NCBI RefSeq assembly: GCF_900128945.1
Contig: NZ_FQUD01000005.1
Span: forward strand, 186,001-250,000
Source of the DNA: Chryseobacterium sp. OV279
Lineage (GTDB): Bacteria; Bacteroidota; Bacteroidia; Flavobacteriales; Weeksellaceae
DNA: 64,000 nt
Direction: 5' to 3'
Position 1 is the first letter of the stretch. The number at the start of each line of letters is the position of its first letter. This document shows positions 1 through 9,045 of this stretch, piece after piece. The notes under the pieces are model-generated. The model was not told the origin of the DNA. It saw only the letters and a program-made list of their open reading frames with translations, and ran no database searches. The translations under genes were made by a program, and so were the position numbers.

Positions 1-1089
1 TGATTGTTTGGCGCCGGTTCCGCCTGACAGAGGTTTCACCCAATTTCTACCGGTCATGAAATTGCCATTGTTTCCCCAGCTTTTTCCAATCTGTTCATGA
101 ATCGGGAAATTATTGACAGCATTGGATTTTAAAAGCAGTTTCAAAGTTCCCATCGTTCCTGCGGCGAGAATCAGTTTTTTACAGTTGAATACTTTATCAG
201 CAACCACAGCTCCGGAAGTATCCGTTTGCTGAACATTTAGAGTGTAGGTTTTATCCTCATTAAGTTTGATATTGTCCACACAGTGAAGATCCAGAATTTC
301 TAGATTTCCGGTCTCCAGGGCTTTTTTGAGATAGGTTTTATCCAGGCTGTTTTTACCATGATTATTTCCATAGATGACTTCCGTATTGAAAGCCGAGCGG
401 GGAACTTCATTTTTATATTCCTTCTCCATGTATTGAAAGTCGTAGACATTCGGAACCCGTATGGTTTTAAAGCCAGCTTTATGGGCTTCTGCCTCACCAA
501 CCCGGGTAAATTTATAATAAGGACAGTCTTTTAAAAACTGTTCGCCAATGACATTCACTTTTAATTCTTTATGGACTAACGGGAAATAAGTATTGTAGAA
601 TTTATTAGCATCAAGATCAGGAAAAACTTCCTTAAAATAGCTTTCCTTAGGAGTCACGGCCATTCCGCCATTGACCAGAGAACCGCCACCAACACCTCTT
701 CCTACCCAGATATTGATGTGCTCAAAATCCATTCGGTCCAGTGTTCCGGTAAAAGGCGTTAAAGAAAAAATATTCATAAACGGAGCAATCGTTTTCTTTT
801 TCAGCCACGCTGCACTTTTTCCGGGTTTCAGCATATTGGAAAATGGAATTCCGGATTTTTCCCAGTTGAGCCCCATTTCCAGCATCACCACTTTTTTTCC
901 GGCTTCACAAAGACGCAGGGCAGAAACAGCACCTCCGTATCCGCTTCCGATGATCAGGATGGGAGCATCGGTGATTTCTTTTTCCTGCAGACCGGTTTTG
1001 GGCTGCATCGCCTTAAACAAATCCGTGTTGAGGAAATAAAAACCCGCTCCAGCGAGAATGCCTGTTTTAATGAATTTCTTTCTGTCCAT
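1..1089 (-). CDS. GMC-family FAD oxidoreductase (partial, 3' end outside window)
   Basis: The gene reads leftward from an ATG at 1089 and stays open to the window edge, giving 363 codons without a stop. The N-terminus (MDRKKFIKTG, then a hydrophobic stretch) suggests export or a membrane anchor. At residues ~45-65 there is a Rossmann FAD-binding motif, GSGYGGAVSALRL, followed by an acidic residue at a strand end (LEMG). GRGVGGGSLVNGG and AAGTMGTLKLLL are typical of glucose-methanol-choline oxidoreductases of the cholesterol-oxidase-like branch. The substrate cannot be told from sequence. It is divergent from the DUF1684 gene. The catalytic His/Asn region lies outside the window, so activity cannot be judged. 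Confidence 0.8.
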   Translation of the reverse strand, partial: MDRKKFIKTGILAGAGFYFLNTDLFKAMQPKTGLQEKEITDAPILIIGSGYGGAVSALRLCEAGKKVVMLEMGLNWEKSGIPFSNMLKPGKSAAWLKKKTIAPFMNIFSLTPFTGTLDRMDFEHINIWVGRGVGGGSLVNGGMAVTPKESYFKEVFPDLDANKFYNTYFPLVHKELKVNVIGEQFLKDCPYYKFTRVGEAEAHKAGFKTIRVPNVYDFQYMEKEYKNEVPRSAFNTEVIYGNNHGKNSLDKTYLKKALETGNLEILDLHCVDNIKLNEDKTYTLNVQQTDTSGAVVADKVFNCKKLILAAGTMGTLKLLLKSNAVNNFPIHEQIGKSWGNNGNFMTGRNWVKPLSGGTGAKQS

Positions 1090-1223
1090 GTGCTCAGTGG
1101 GTCAAAAAATATGCTAAAGAATATGGACCAGGAATTATTTAAAACAGATTGTGTGTTTTTATTACAATTTTAACTTTTCATGCCATGAAAAATTCATAGT
1201 TTTACTTATAATTTGAAGCATTC

Positions 1224-1841
1224 ATGAAAAAATACTTAATCATACTTCTGCTGTCTCCATTGTTTATGTTTGCCCAGAAAAAGGCTTCAAAAGAGATTGT
1301 GGAGATCAAGAAATTTCAGAAAGAACTCAATGCAGAATATCTTAACCCGAAGGAAACGCCTTTACGCGGAGACAATTTTACCCATTTTAAAGAACATCCC
1401 TTCTTTCCGGTTGATCTAAAATACAGAGTGACTGCTCAATTTACCAAAACAGAAAATCCGCAACCCTTTGATCTACCTACTTCTTCCGGTAAAACCAAAT
1501 CTTACCGTGAATATGGAAAAGCAACATTTGAACTGGATGGAAAACCTTATACACTGACGCTTTACCAAAGTCTCGACCTGATCAAGCAGGAAAAATATAA
1601 AGACCATCTTTTTCTTCCCTTCCGTGATGCGACGAACGAAAAAGACACATACGGAGGCGGAAAATATATGGATCTGAAAATACCGAAAGGAAACACCATC
1701 GTTCTGGATTTCAACCAATCTTATCAACCCTATTGCGCCTATAACGCTTACGATTACAATTGTCCGATCGTTCCTGAAGAAAACAAACTTCCGGTAGAGA
1801 TCAGAGCGGGTGTGATGTATCAGGATATTTATCATCATTAA
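1224..1841 (+). CDS. DUF1684 family secreted protein
   Basis: A 205-residue protein with a clear signal peptide (MKKYLIILLLSPLFMFAQ, cleavage after AQ). The body resembles the DUF1684 family: a region with YREYGKATFELDGK, then LFLPFRDATNEKDTYGGGKYMDL, and a C-terminal CAYNAYDYNCPIVPEENKLPV stretch, which is the hallmark of that family. The molecular function of DUF1684 is not established. The stop is 5 bases before the next start codon, so it is probably co-transcribed with the GNAT gene that follows. It is probably periplasmic. Confidence 0.8.
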   Translation: MKKYLIILLLSPLFMFAQKKASKEIVEIKKFQKELNAEYLNPKETPLRGDNFTHFKEHPFFPVDLKYRVTAQFTKTENPQPFDLPTSSGKTKSYREYGKATFELDGKPYTLTLYQSLDLIKQEKYKDHLFLPFRDATNEKDTYGGGKYMDLKIPKGNTIVLDFNQSYQPYCAYNAYDYNCPIVPEENKLPVEIRAGVMYQDIYHH

Positions 1842-1846
1842 AAAAT

Positions 1847-2320
1847 ATGGTCAGATTAGAACTTTTTAAACAGGAAGATTTCTCCGCGCTTAATTATGCC
1901 CTGGATGAAAATCAACAGCAGTATACGTCAACCGCAGAACAGGCTTTGAATAGGATCAGTGAGAGAAATGATTCCAAGGCTTTTTCCGTTACTGTTTTTG
2001 AAGATGACGAACCTGCCGGATTTTTCGTCCTTGATTTTGGAGATGATAAATTCGAACTGACGGATAATACTCAATCGGCATTGTTGAGATCCTTATCCAT
2101 AAACCCAGCCTTACAGGGAAGAGGGATTGGAAAAGAAGCCATGCAGATCGTTGATGAGTTTGTGAAGAAAACCTTTCCTGACTGTGATGAAATTGTTCTT
2201 GCAGTCAATCAGAAAAATCTTTCAGCCTATCATCTTTATTTGAAAACAGGATATGCGTATGATGGTAAAAGCAGAATGGGAAGAAGCGGTCCGCAATATC
2301 TGATGTACAAAAAACTTTAA
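1847..2320 (+). CDS. GNAT family N-acetyltransferase
   Basis: A 157-residue single-domain acetyltransferase. The acetyl-CoA pyrophosphate-binding motif is visible as LQGRGIGKEAM (around residues 93-103), preceded by the beta-strand LLRSLSINP. The motif B region LAVNQKNLSAYHLYLKTGY contains the usual N-x-x-A-x-x-L-Y-x-K-x-G-Y pattern. The acceptor substrate is unknown. It sits 5 bp after the DUF1684 gene in the same direction, which suggests a shared transcript. Confidence 0.85.
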   Translation: MVRLELFKQEDFSALNYALDENQQQYTSTAEQALNRISERNDSKAFSVTVFEDDEPAGFFVLDFGDDKFELTDNTQSALLRSLSINPALQGRGIGKEAMQIVDEFVKKTFPDCDEIVLAVNQKNLSAYHLYLKTGYAYDGKSRMGRSGPQYLMYKKL

Positions 2321-2364
2321 GAAAATTTTAAATTTAAAAATTCCATCCTGGTGAATTGTTTCCA

Positions 2365-2372
2365 TAACTTTG
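2365..2372 (+). promoter_or_regulatory. Putative Bacteroidota -7 box for the SDR gene
   Basis: TAACTTTG matches the flavobacterial TAnnTTTG consensus and lies 21 bases upstream of the SDR start codon. No convincing -33 TTG is seen at the usual distance, so the assignment rests on the -7 box alone. Confidence 0.45.
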
Positions 2373-2393
2373 AGTAACATCAAATAATAAAAT

Positions 2394-3203
2394 ATGGAAA
2401 TATCACTTCGCAATCAGGTAGCTGTCGTTACAGGAGCATCCAGCGGAATAGGTTCAGGAATCGCAAAATCTCTGGCAGATGCCGGTGCTACGGTAATTGT
2501 CAATCATTCTTCGGAAAGATCAACCGATGAGGCGAAAGCTGTTTTAAAAGAAATTACAGATGCTGGTGGAAAAGGAATCACGTACCAATGTGATGTTTCC
2601 AAAGAAGATCAGGTGATCCAAATGTTTCAGGATACCGTTTCACAATTCGGAACCGTAGATATTTTAATCAATAATGCCGGAATTCAGAAGGACGCAAAAT
2701 TTACAGAAATGACCATCGACCAATGGAATGCGGTCTTAGGCGTGAATCTTACCGGACAGTTTCTCTGCGCCCGTGAAGCCATCAAAGAGTTTCTGCGCAG
2801 AGGTATAGATCCATCCCGTTCCATTGCCTGTGGAAAAATCATCCATATCAGTTCTGTTCACGAAATCATCCCATGGGCCGGCCACGCGAATTATGCTTCC
2901 AGCAAAGGGGCTGTCAGAATGCTGATGCAGACGCTTGCACAGGAATACGGAGCCAATAAGATCCGCGTCAATTCTATTTGTCCCGGTGCTATTCAAACGC
3001 CCATCAATAAAGATGCATGGAGCACTCCGGAAGCATTGAATTCATTACTGAACCTTATCCCATACAACAGAATAGGACAGCCACAGGATATCGGAAATTT
3101 AGCCGCTTTCATCGCAAGTGACCTCGCAGACTACATCACCGGAACCAGCATTTTTGTTGATGGCGGAATGACGACTTTCGAGAGCTTTTCTACGGGAGGG
3201 TAA
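2394..3203 (+). CDS. SDR family oxidoreductase, glucose 1-dehydrogenase-like
   Basis: A 269-residue classical short-chain dehydrogenase. The NAD(P)-binding motif TGASSGIGSGIA is at residues ~14-25, NNAG at ~91-94, and the catalytic Ser (HISSVHE) is followed by YASSK with the Tyr-x-x-x-Lys pair. The C-terminal PGAIQTPIN and FVDGGMTTF are typical of glucose/ribitol dehydrogenase-type SDRs. The closest family by eye is glucose 1-dehydrogenase (EC 1.1.1.47-like), but SDR substrates are hard to assign from sequence. The next gene, 190 bp downstream, is a glucosidase-like enzyme, which fits a role in oxidising released sugar. That link is an inference. Confidence 0.85.
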   Translation: MEISLRNQVAVVTGASSGIGSGIAKSLADAGATVIVNHSSERSTDEAKAVLKEITDAGGKGITYQCDVSKEDQVIQMFQDTVSQFGTVDILINNAGIQKDAKFTEMTIDQWNAVLGVNLTGQFLCAREAIKEFLRRGIDPSRSIACGKIIHISSVHEIIPWAGHANYASSKGAVRMLMQTLAQEYGANKIRVNSICPGAIQTPINKDAWSTPEALNSLLNLIPYNRIGQPQDIGNLAAFIASDLADYITGTSIFVDGGMTTFESFSTGG

Positions 3204-3288
3204 GCGAGTTTTGGGGTTTTAGAGTATGAGAGTTTTAGAGTTACAGGTTGCTAGTTTCTAGTTCCTAGATGATGTTCTGTTTTAATAG

Positions 3289-3332
3289 TCTGAAATCTGA
3301 AATCTGACATCTGATGTCTGAAATCTGATGTC
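3289..3332 (+). repeat. Short degenerate tandem repeat (TCTGAAA / TCTGATG words)
   Basis: Between the SDR and glucosidase genes a run of five to six near-copies of a 7-10 base word appears (tctgaaa, tctgaaa, tctgaca, tctgatg, tctgaaa, tctgatg). Just upstream (3250-3268) the word ctagtt is also repeated. No function is evident; it may be a slippage product or part of a dispersed intergenic repeat family. Confidence 0.6.
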
Positions 3333-3394
3333 ATTACTCTTTTCTCTTTATTCTTGTCTCTATTCATCAATACATTTTACAAAAAAACAAACAC

Positions 3395-6055
3395 ATGTCC
3401 GAAAAACAAAGACTTTCAGATCTTGCATGGAAAAAATGGGGACCCTACGTCAGCAACCGCGAATGGGGGCTCGTCCGTGAGGATTACAGTGCCAACGGGG
3501 ATGCCTGGAATTATACCAATCATGATACGGCAGAAGCCAAAACTTACCGTTGGGGTGAGGAAGGAATTTGTGGAATCTGTGATGATTTCCAGAAACTGGT
3601 CTTTTCCATAGGATTCTGGAATAAGAAAGATAAAATGGTCAAAGAACGTTTCTTTGGCCTCACCAACGGACAAGGAAATCACGGTGAAGATGTGAAGGAA
3701 TATTTCTACTATCTGGATTCCACGCCTACGCATTCTTATATGAAAATGCTGTACAAATATCCACAGAATGCTTTTCCGTATGAAGATCTTTTAAAAACCA
3801 ATGCAGAAAGAAGTAAGGCTGAACCTGAATATGAGTTGATCGATACCGGAATCTTCGATCAGAATGAATATTTCGATCTGTTTATAGAATATGCTAAAGT
3901 AAGCGAGCATGATATGTTGATTAAACTTACGGTCATCAATAAATCTGAAAAAGAAGCTCCGATTGTAATATTACCAACGGTTTGGTTCAGGAATACGTGG
4001 AATTGGGGATATGACGACTACAAACCGCAACTGGACAGCGAAGATGCGGAACGTATTGAGATCAGCCATAAAGATCTTACCATCAGAAATATCTATGCAA
4101 AGCAGTCTTCAAAAACATTGTTCTGTAACAACGAAACCAATATTGAAAGGCTGTATCAATCTGCAAATGAATCAAAATACTGCAAAGACGGGATCAATGA
4201 TTTTGTCATTAAAGGAAATTCTCAGGCAGTTAATCCAAAAGGTACCGGAACAAAAGCTTCTTTTTTCATTGATGAACTTCTGAAAGCCGGAGAATCCAAA
4301 ACTTTTGAATTCAGGATGACGGATAAAGATTTGAAGGCACCGTTTGCTGACTTTGATGAGGTTGTCGAACTGAGAAAAAAAGAAGCCGATGAGTTTTATG
4401 CTGAAATTCAGGAGGGAATAAACACGGAGGATGAAAAGCTAGTTCAGCGACAGGCTTTTGCGGGGATGCTGTGGAATAAAATGTTTTATCATTACAATGT
4501 AGAAAAATGGCTGAAAGGCGATCCTGCAGAAATGCCACCACCCAAATCAAGGGAGAAGATCAGGAATTATGAGTGGAAGCATCTGAACAATGAACATATC
4601 ATTTCAATGCCCGATAAATGGGAATATCCCTGGTATGCGACATGGGATCTGGCGTTTCATACGATCAGCTTCTCATTAATCGATCCTGATTTTGCAAAAC
4701 ATCAGCTGAAACTTTTCCTGTTTGAATGGTATATGCATCCCAACGGTCAGCTTCCCGCCTATGAATGGAACTTTAGCGATGTGAATCCTCCGGTTCATGG
4801 CTGGGCTGTTTTCAGAGTATTTAAGATTGATGAATATATCAATGGAAAGCCTGATCTTGAATTTCTTGAAAGTGCTTTTCAAAAACTGCTCATGAATTTT
4901 ACATGGTGGGTGAATAAAAAAGACAGCAACGGCAATAATATTTTTGAAGGAGGCTTTTTAGGACTCGATAATATCGGTGTTTTTGACCGAAACACCACGC
5001 TTCCGAATGGTGAGCAGCTGGAACAGTCGGACGGAACAAGCTGGATGGCCATGTTTGCCCTGAATATGATGAGAATTGCGCTTGAACTGGCTCTTTACAA
5101 TAATGTGTACGAAGAAATGGCCATGAAGTTTTTTGAGCACTTCCTTTCTATTGCCAATTCACTGGATAATATGGGTGATGAGGAATTCAGTCTTTGGGAC
5201 CAGGAAGATGAATTTTTCTATGATGCCATTGCTTCCAGCGACGGTGATCATATGTATTTGAGACTGCGAACCATCGTTGGACTTATTCCGATGTTTGCCG
5301 TTGAGGTCATTGATGACGAGATGATCGAGAAGCTTCCCAATTTCAAAAAAAGAATGAAATGGGTTCTTGACAATAAGCCGGAACTGGCCTCACTTGTATC
5401 GAGATGGGAGGTAAAAGGGCAGGACTCCAAGCACCTTTTGTCATTGCTTCGCGGACACAGATTAAAGAGGCTTTTGAAAAGAATGCTGAATCCTGAGGAA
5501 TTCCTAAGCGATTATGGCGTTCGGGCTTTGTCCAAAGAGTATGAAAATAATCCGTACACACTAAATTTAAACGGAACGGATTACTGCGTAAAATATACGC
5601 CTGCTGAAAGTGACAGTGGTCTTTTCGGAGGAAACAGCAATTGGCGCGGGCCGATCTGGTTTCCGATTAATTTCCTGATTATTGAAAGCCTTCAGCGGTT
5701 TTTCTTCTATTACAGTCCGGATTTTATGGTGGAATATCCTACGGGAAGCGGAAATTATTCCAACCTGGATCAGATTGCAGATTCTTTAAGCAAAAGACTA
5801 TCTAAGATATTTTTAAAGGATGAAAACGGAAAACGCCCGGTGAACGGCCAATACGAAAGATTTCAAACCGATCCTGATTTTAAAGACTATATTTTATTTT
5901 ACGAATATTTCCATGGCGATAATGGGAGAGGAGTAGGAGCTTCCCACCAAACGGGATGGACGGGTTTGATTGCAAAAATTCTGCAGCCAAGATTCTCCAA
6001 AAAAGAAATAGCGGAGTCTGAAACGGAAATGCCGGGAGAAGTGAAGAGTGAATAG
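3395..6055 (+). CDS. GH63/MGH1-like glycoside hydrolase (glucosidase)
   Basis: An 886-residue protein without a signal peptide, so probably cytoplasmic. Its tryptophan-rich blocks match the mannosyl-oligosaccharide-glucosidase-like (GH63, MGH1-like) (alpha/alpha)6-barrel family: an N-terminal WGLVREDYSANGDAWNYTNHD, a central EYPWYATWDLAFHTIS with the EWNFSDVNPPVHGWA block, and a C-terminal NSNWRGPIWFPINF. The length is typical for bacterial members. In Bacteroidota these act on alpha-glucosides or glucosylglycerate-type compounds; the exact substrate cannot be read here. ATG 3395 is chosen because MSEKQRLSDLAW is the usual family start. The SDR upstream suggests sugar catabolism. Confidence 0.82.
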   Translation: MSEKQRLSDLAWKKWGPYVSNREWGLVREDYSANGDAWNYTNHDTAEAKTYRWGEEGICGICDDFQKLVFSIGFWNKKDKMVKERFFGLTNGQGNHGEDVKEYFYYLDSTPTHSYMKMLYKYPQNAFPYEDLLKTNAERSKAEPEYELIDTGIFDQNEYFDLFIEYAKVSEHDMLIKLTVINKSEKEAPIVILPTVWFRNTWNWGYDDYKPQLDSEDAERIEISHKDLTIRNIYAKQSSKTLFCNNETNIERLYQSANESKYCKDGINDFVIKGNSQAVNPKGTGTKASFFIDELLKAGESKTFEFRMTDKDLKAPFADFDEVVELRKKEADEFYAEIQEGINTEDEKLVQRQAFAGMLWNKMFYHYNVEKWLKGDPAEMPPPKSREKIRNYEWKHLNNEHIISMPDKWEYPWYATWDLAFHTISFSLIDPDFAKHQLKLFLFEWYMHPNGQLPAYEWNFSDVNPPVHGWAVFRVFKIDEYINGKPDLEFLESAFQKLLMNFTWWVNKKDSNGNNIFEGGFLGLDNIGVFDRNTTLPNGEQLEQSDGTSWMAMFALNMMRIALELALYNNVYEEMAMKFFEHFLSIANSLDNMGDEEFSLWDQEDEFFYDAIASSDGDHMYLRLRTIVGLIPMFAVEVIDDEMIEKLPNFKKRMKWVLDNKPELASLVSRWEVKGQDSKHLLSLLRGHRLKRLLKRMLNPEEFLSDYGVRALSKEYENNPYTLNLNGTDYCVKYTPAESDSGLFGGNSNWRGPIWFPINFLIIESLQRFFFYYSPDFMVEYPTGSGNYSNLDQIADSLSKRLSKIFLKDENGKRPVNGQYERFQTDPDFKDYILFYEYFHGDNGRGVGASHQTGWTGLIAKILQPRFSKKEIAESETEMPGEVKSE

Positions 6056-6102
6056 TTGGGTGATGGAAGAGGGAAGATGGGAGTTACTTTTAGGGTCTCA
6101 AA

Positions 6103-6789
6103 CTACTCAAAGATCTGCTGAATAACTTCCAGCGATGTCGGGATTTTAAAATCTGTAATATGATACTGATAGTAAACGAGAAGGCTGTCCAGAAAATCTT
6201 TTCTTAAAGCGTTGGGAATCTTTGTCGTGTAGAGGTTGTCAGAATACAGCGCTGTCTTCCAGATGGCTGAAATTTCTTCAGTAAACAGATGATGAGTAGA
6301 AACCATAGAAAACGTTCCGGTCTCCGGATCTAAATATGGCCCGTCGGTGATCAAAGGAGCTACACCCTGAATTTTGAGTATCGTAATTAAAAAAAGAAGA
6401 TGACACTGATAATTCTTACCGTTCAGCTCATCAATAAATTGATCAATACTGAAGAAGAGACCGGGATTTTTATTTTCGTGTCTTAAAACCTGATTCAGGA
6501 AATCTGAGATAAAGAATATGACGGTATTGGCTTTGATATCCATATACATATCATGGCTTTTCACCAGTTCAAATGTTGAAATGGAAGGAATTCCGTTGCC
6601 TCTCGTGGGATTAATGGTAAAGCTGAGCATGCTCAAAGGCTGAAGCAGGGCTTTCTTTCTATTTCTTTTGGAATAAATCCCCTTTACGAAATAAGTCTGA
6701 AAGCCGTCCTCCTCTGTAAAACAATGCAGAACTGCATCATTTTCGCCGTATTTTATAAAAGATAATAAAAATCCGTTTTGTGAATTCAT
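6103..6789 (-). CDS. recO: DNA repair protein RecO
   Basis: A 228-residue protein with the RecO layout: an N-terminal OB fold (FLLSFIKYGENDAVLHCFTEEDGFQTYFVKG) and an alpha-helical C-terminal domain. RecO loads RecA onto SSB-coated single-stranded DNA with RecR in RecF-pathway recombination. The zinc-binding cysteines of some RecO proteins are absent, as is common in Bacteroidota. Its start codon overlaps the porZ stop by one base (TAATG), so it is translationally coupled as the last gene of a four-gene minus-strand operon. Confidence 0.88.
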   Translation of the reverse strand: MNSQNGFLLSFIKYGENDAVLHCFTEEDGFQTYFVKGIYSKRNRKKALLQPLSMLSFTINPTRGNGIPSISTFELVKSHDMYMDIKANTVIFFISDFLNQVLRHENKNPGLFFSIDQFIDELNGKNYQCHLLFLITILKIQGVAPLITDGPYLDPETGTFSMVSTHHLFTEEISAIWKTALYSDNLYTTKIPNALRKDFLDSLLVYYQYHITDFKIPTSLEVIQQIFE

Positions 6790-9044
6790 TAATTGACCAC
6801 ACCTATTTTTGCGGTAGCTTTATCCGATCCGTCTTCATTAGTCATCAGTACGAAATACATACCTGAAGCTACTCTGGTTCCTTTTTGATTGGTAAGGTCC
6901 CATTCATAATAACCTCCTCTGGCTACGGCAGAGTGTATGACATTTCCTGCCGCATCAGTGATTCTGATATTTGTTTTTTCTGCAAGTCCTTTTATCGTTA
7001 CTTTTCCTTTAAAGTTGGAATAGACTACAGGATTAGGATAAACCACTACATTTCCGAAATTGGAAGTTACATCTCCTACATCACCCTGATAAGCTACGAT
7101 ACCATTGAAGGTTGCAAAATATACCTTTCCTGTTTTCTTGTCCACCTTGATATCGGTTACAGAATTGGTAGGAAGAGGCGAGTTTTCTTTTGTAAAGTGC
7201 TTGATGGTCTGCTGACCGTCTGCCGAAAGATAATATACACCACCTCCGTCTACAGAAACCCATTTGTAATTTCCGGCATCTACTTCTACCTGAAGGATCT
7301 GACCGTCTCTGAAAAGTTCTTCTCCAAGTCCGCCCTGTTCTATAATGATAGGCTCTACTTTCGGCTCCGGAGTTTTTATTTCTGCAGCAGCATTGGGTAG
7401 TATTCTCAAACCACTGTCTGTGCCAATCCAGGCATCTCCGGATTTGTCAAATGCTACCGATAATGTTCCTTTGGAATTTCCTGCGAAACCATTCGTATCT
7501 TTTAATATATATTCGGTATCGTCAGAAAGGTTAAGTGCATTTTTATAGTCGTATACCAGGAAGTTATTGGTTCTCGGAAGAGGAATCCATAACATATTTT
7601 CATAGACTACAGGCTTTTGTATCCCGTCGCTGCTTAATACTACTTTTTTTAATAGAAAATTATCGGCTGCTTTATCATAAATCCAAATCGTTGGGTTACC
7701 ACCATTGAATGCGATGGATACGAAAAGATTATTCTGGTTGTCTGATGCAAAACCTACAGGACGGAACGTTCCCGTATAATATTTCACAAATTCGAAATCT
7801 TTATTGGTTGCATTATACTTCATTCTGTAGACTCCTTCTCCTCCTGCAGTTCCTAAATAATTGGTAAAGAAAACTTCGTTGGGGTCAGTAGGGTTCACAA
7901 CGGCATCCAAGACATTGAATCGAGTTGTCGTATTTCCTACAAAAAAGGAAGAATATATCCATTCTGATCCGTTAAAATAATAAAATCCGGGGTTTTTGGG
8001 ATTTAATGCAACGTGATTAAATCTGTTTATTCTGGCTCCGGATGATACCAGCATCTGGTTATTATCATACAGATTGATCTTGTAGGCAGAATTTAAATAA
8101 GGACCTGAAGGTTTATAAGTTGTACTTGCTTCATCTTTTATTCCTGATAATAGAGTTCCGCCATATATTTTTCCACTGCCTGTTGTTATAGCAGTATTAC
8201 ATTCTTCTCCTAAACTTACTGCATTTAAAGATATTCCGTTTAAGCCAAATGTATAAATTCTGCTGTCCGTTACAACGATGTTGTTTGAGGTTAAAACAAT
8301 ATCCCTGATATTCCCAAAAGAAGCAGGAAGCGGGGTTCCTGTACCATTATTATAGATGAATGCAGAGGTAGCAGAAGAATAAATCATTGATGAAGCTTCG
8401 GCATCAATATGTTTAAATGATCCGGGTATTTCCGTCGTCCATGTAGAGAACACCGGAAATGTAATGTTCATTTCGTGGCTTTTCAGACCGCTATTGGTTA
8501 CAGAATAGACTTTGTTTCCAAAAATTGTTGCTTCATTACTGGCTTCATAGAGGCCGCCGGTCATAAAGAAGGCAGAATCTCCGAATTCCAGTTTTTTCAG
8601 ATTGAATATAGACAGGCCATATCCTACAGATACTACTGCCTGATCTCCCGTAATAGAAATATGGTTGACCTTTTTGCTCCCGTTATAACCGGTAGCAATA
8701 GGAATATCAACAACGTATTTAATCTCCTGCGGAGTAACGATGTCTAAAGAACCGTTCGCATATCCTATAACTCCTACTTTAGTCTGTGGATTATAGTCGA
8801 ATGCAGTGATGCTGACATCATGGAGACCATTGGCTTTTGACAGTTTGGTCACTTCTCCGGTTGCGATGGTATAGTAGAACAGTCCGTTTTCTGTAGCTGC
8901 AATTATCTTCCCGTTGTCCTCCTTCATGGCCAGGACATTATTATAGGAAAAAAGATCCGTCCATTTTTTTGATGAAATGACCTGTGCATCTATGAATTGC
9001 AGGGATGCTAAAATACCCAGAGAGATTAAAGAGAGTTTTTTCAT
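6789..9044 (-). CDS. porZ: Type IX secretion system protein PorZ (beta-propeller, sorting domain)
   Basis: A 751-residue exported protein (signal peptide ending FIDAQ). Residues ~25-640 form two beta-propeller-like regions with YYxxA/ITAxDYN repeats and GDAWIGTDSGLRIL, as in the two-component-regulator propeller fold used by PorZ. The C-terminal ~85 residues (VVYPNPV, then VxIKGLAEKTNIRITDAAGNV and GMYFVLM) are a type A T9SS sorting domain. In Porphyromonas, PorZ is a surface T9SS component that presents anionic LPS to the PorU sortase. It overlaps recO by one base and follows the nucleotidase gene with one base between, so the operon couples a secretion factor to DNA repair and nucleotide salvage genes. 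Confidence 0.82.
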   Translation of the reverse strand: MKKLSLISLGILASLQFIDAQVISSKKWTDLFSYNNVLAMKEDNGKIIAATENGLFYYTIATGEVTKLSKANGLHDVSITAFDYNPQTKVGVIGYANGSLDIVTPQEIKYVVDIPIATGYNGSKKVNHISITGDQAVVSVGYGLSIFNLKKLEFGDSAFFMTGGLYEASNEATIFGNKVYSVTNSGLKSHEMNITFPVFSTWTTEIPGSFKHIDAEASSMIYSSATSAFIYNNGTGTPLPASFGNIRDIVLTSNNIVVTDSRIYTFGLNGISLNAVSLGEECNTAITTGSGKIYGGTLLSGIKDEASTTYKPSGPYLNSAYKINLYDNNQMLVSSGARINRFNHVALNPKNPGFYYFNGSEWIYSSFFVGNTTTRFNVLDAVVNPTDPNEVFFTNYLGTAGGEGVYRMKYNATNKDFEFVKYYTGTFRPVGFASDNQNNLFVSIAFNGGNPTIWIYDKAADNFLLKKVVLSSDGIQKPVVYENMLWIPLPRTNNFLVYDYKNALNLSDDTEYILKDTNGFAGNSKGTLSVAFDKSGDAWIGTDSGLRILPNAAAEIKTPEPKVEPIIIEQGGLGEELFRDGQILQVEVDAGNYKWVSVDGGGVYYLSADGQQTIKHFTKENSPLPTNSVTDIKVDKKTGKVYFATFNGIVAYQGDVGDVTSNFGNVVVYPNPVVYSNFKGKVTIKGLAEKTNIRITDAAGNVIHSAVARGGYYEWDLTNQKGTRVASGMYFVLMTNEDGSDKATAKIGVVN

Positions 9045-9045
9045 A

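Noticed and set aside
3204..3394. Insertion-sequence remnant between the SDR and glucosidase genes
   Set aside because: Only short word repeats are seen, without terminal inverted repeats or transposase fragments.
6885..7400. Antisense frame of 171 codons inside porZ
   Set aside because: It is a shadow of a well-supported coding region, with no promoter or family similarity.
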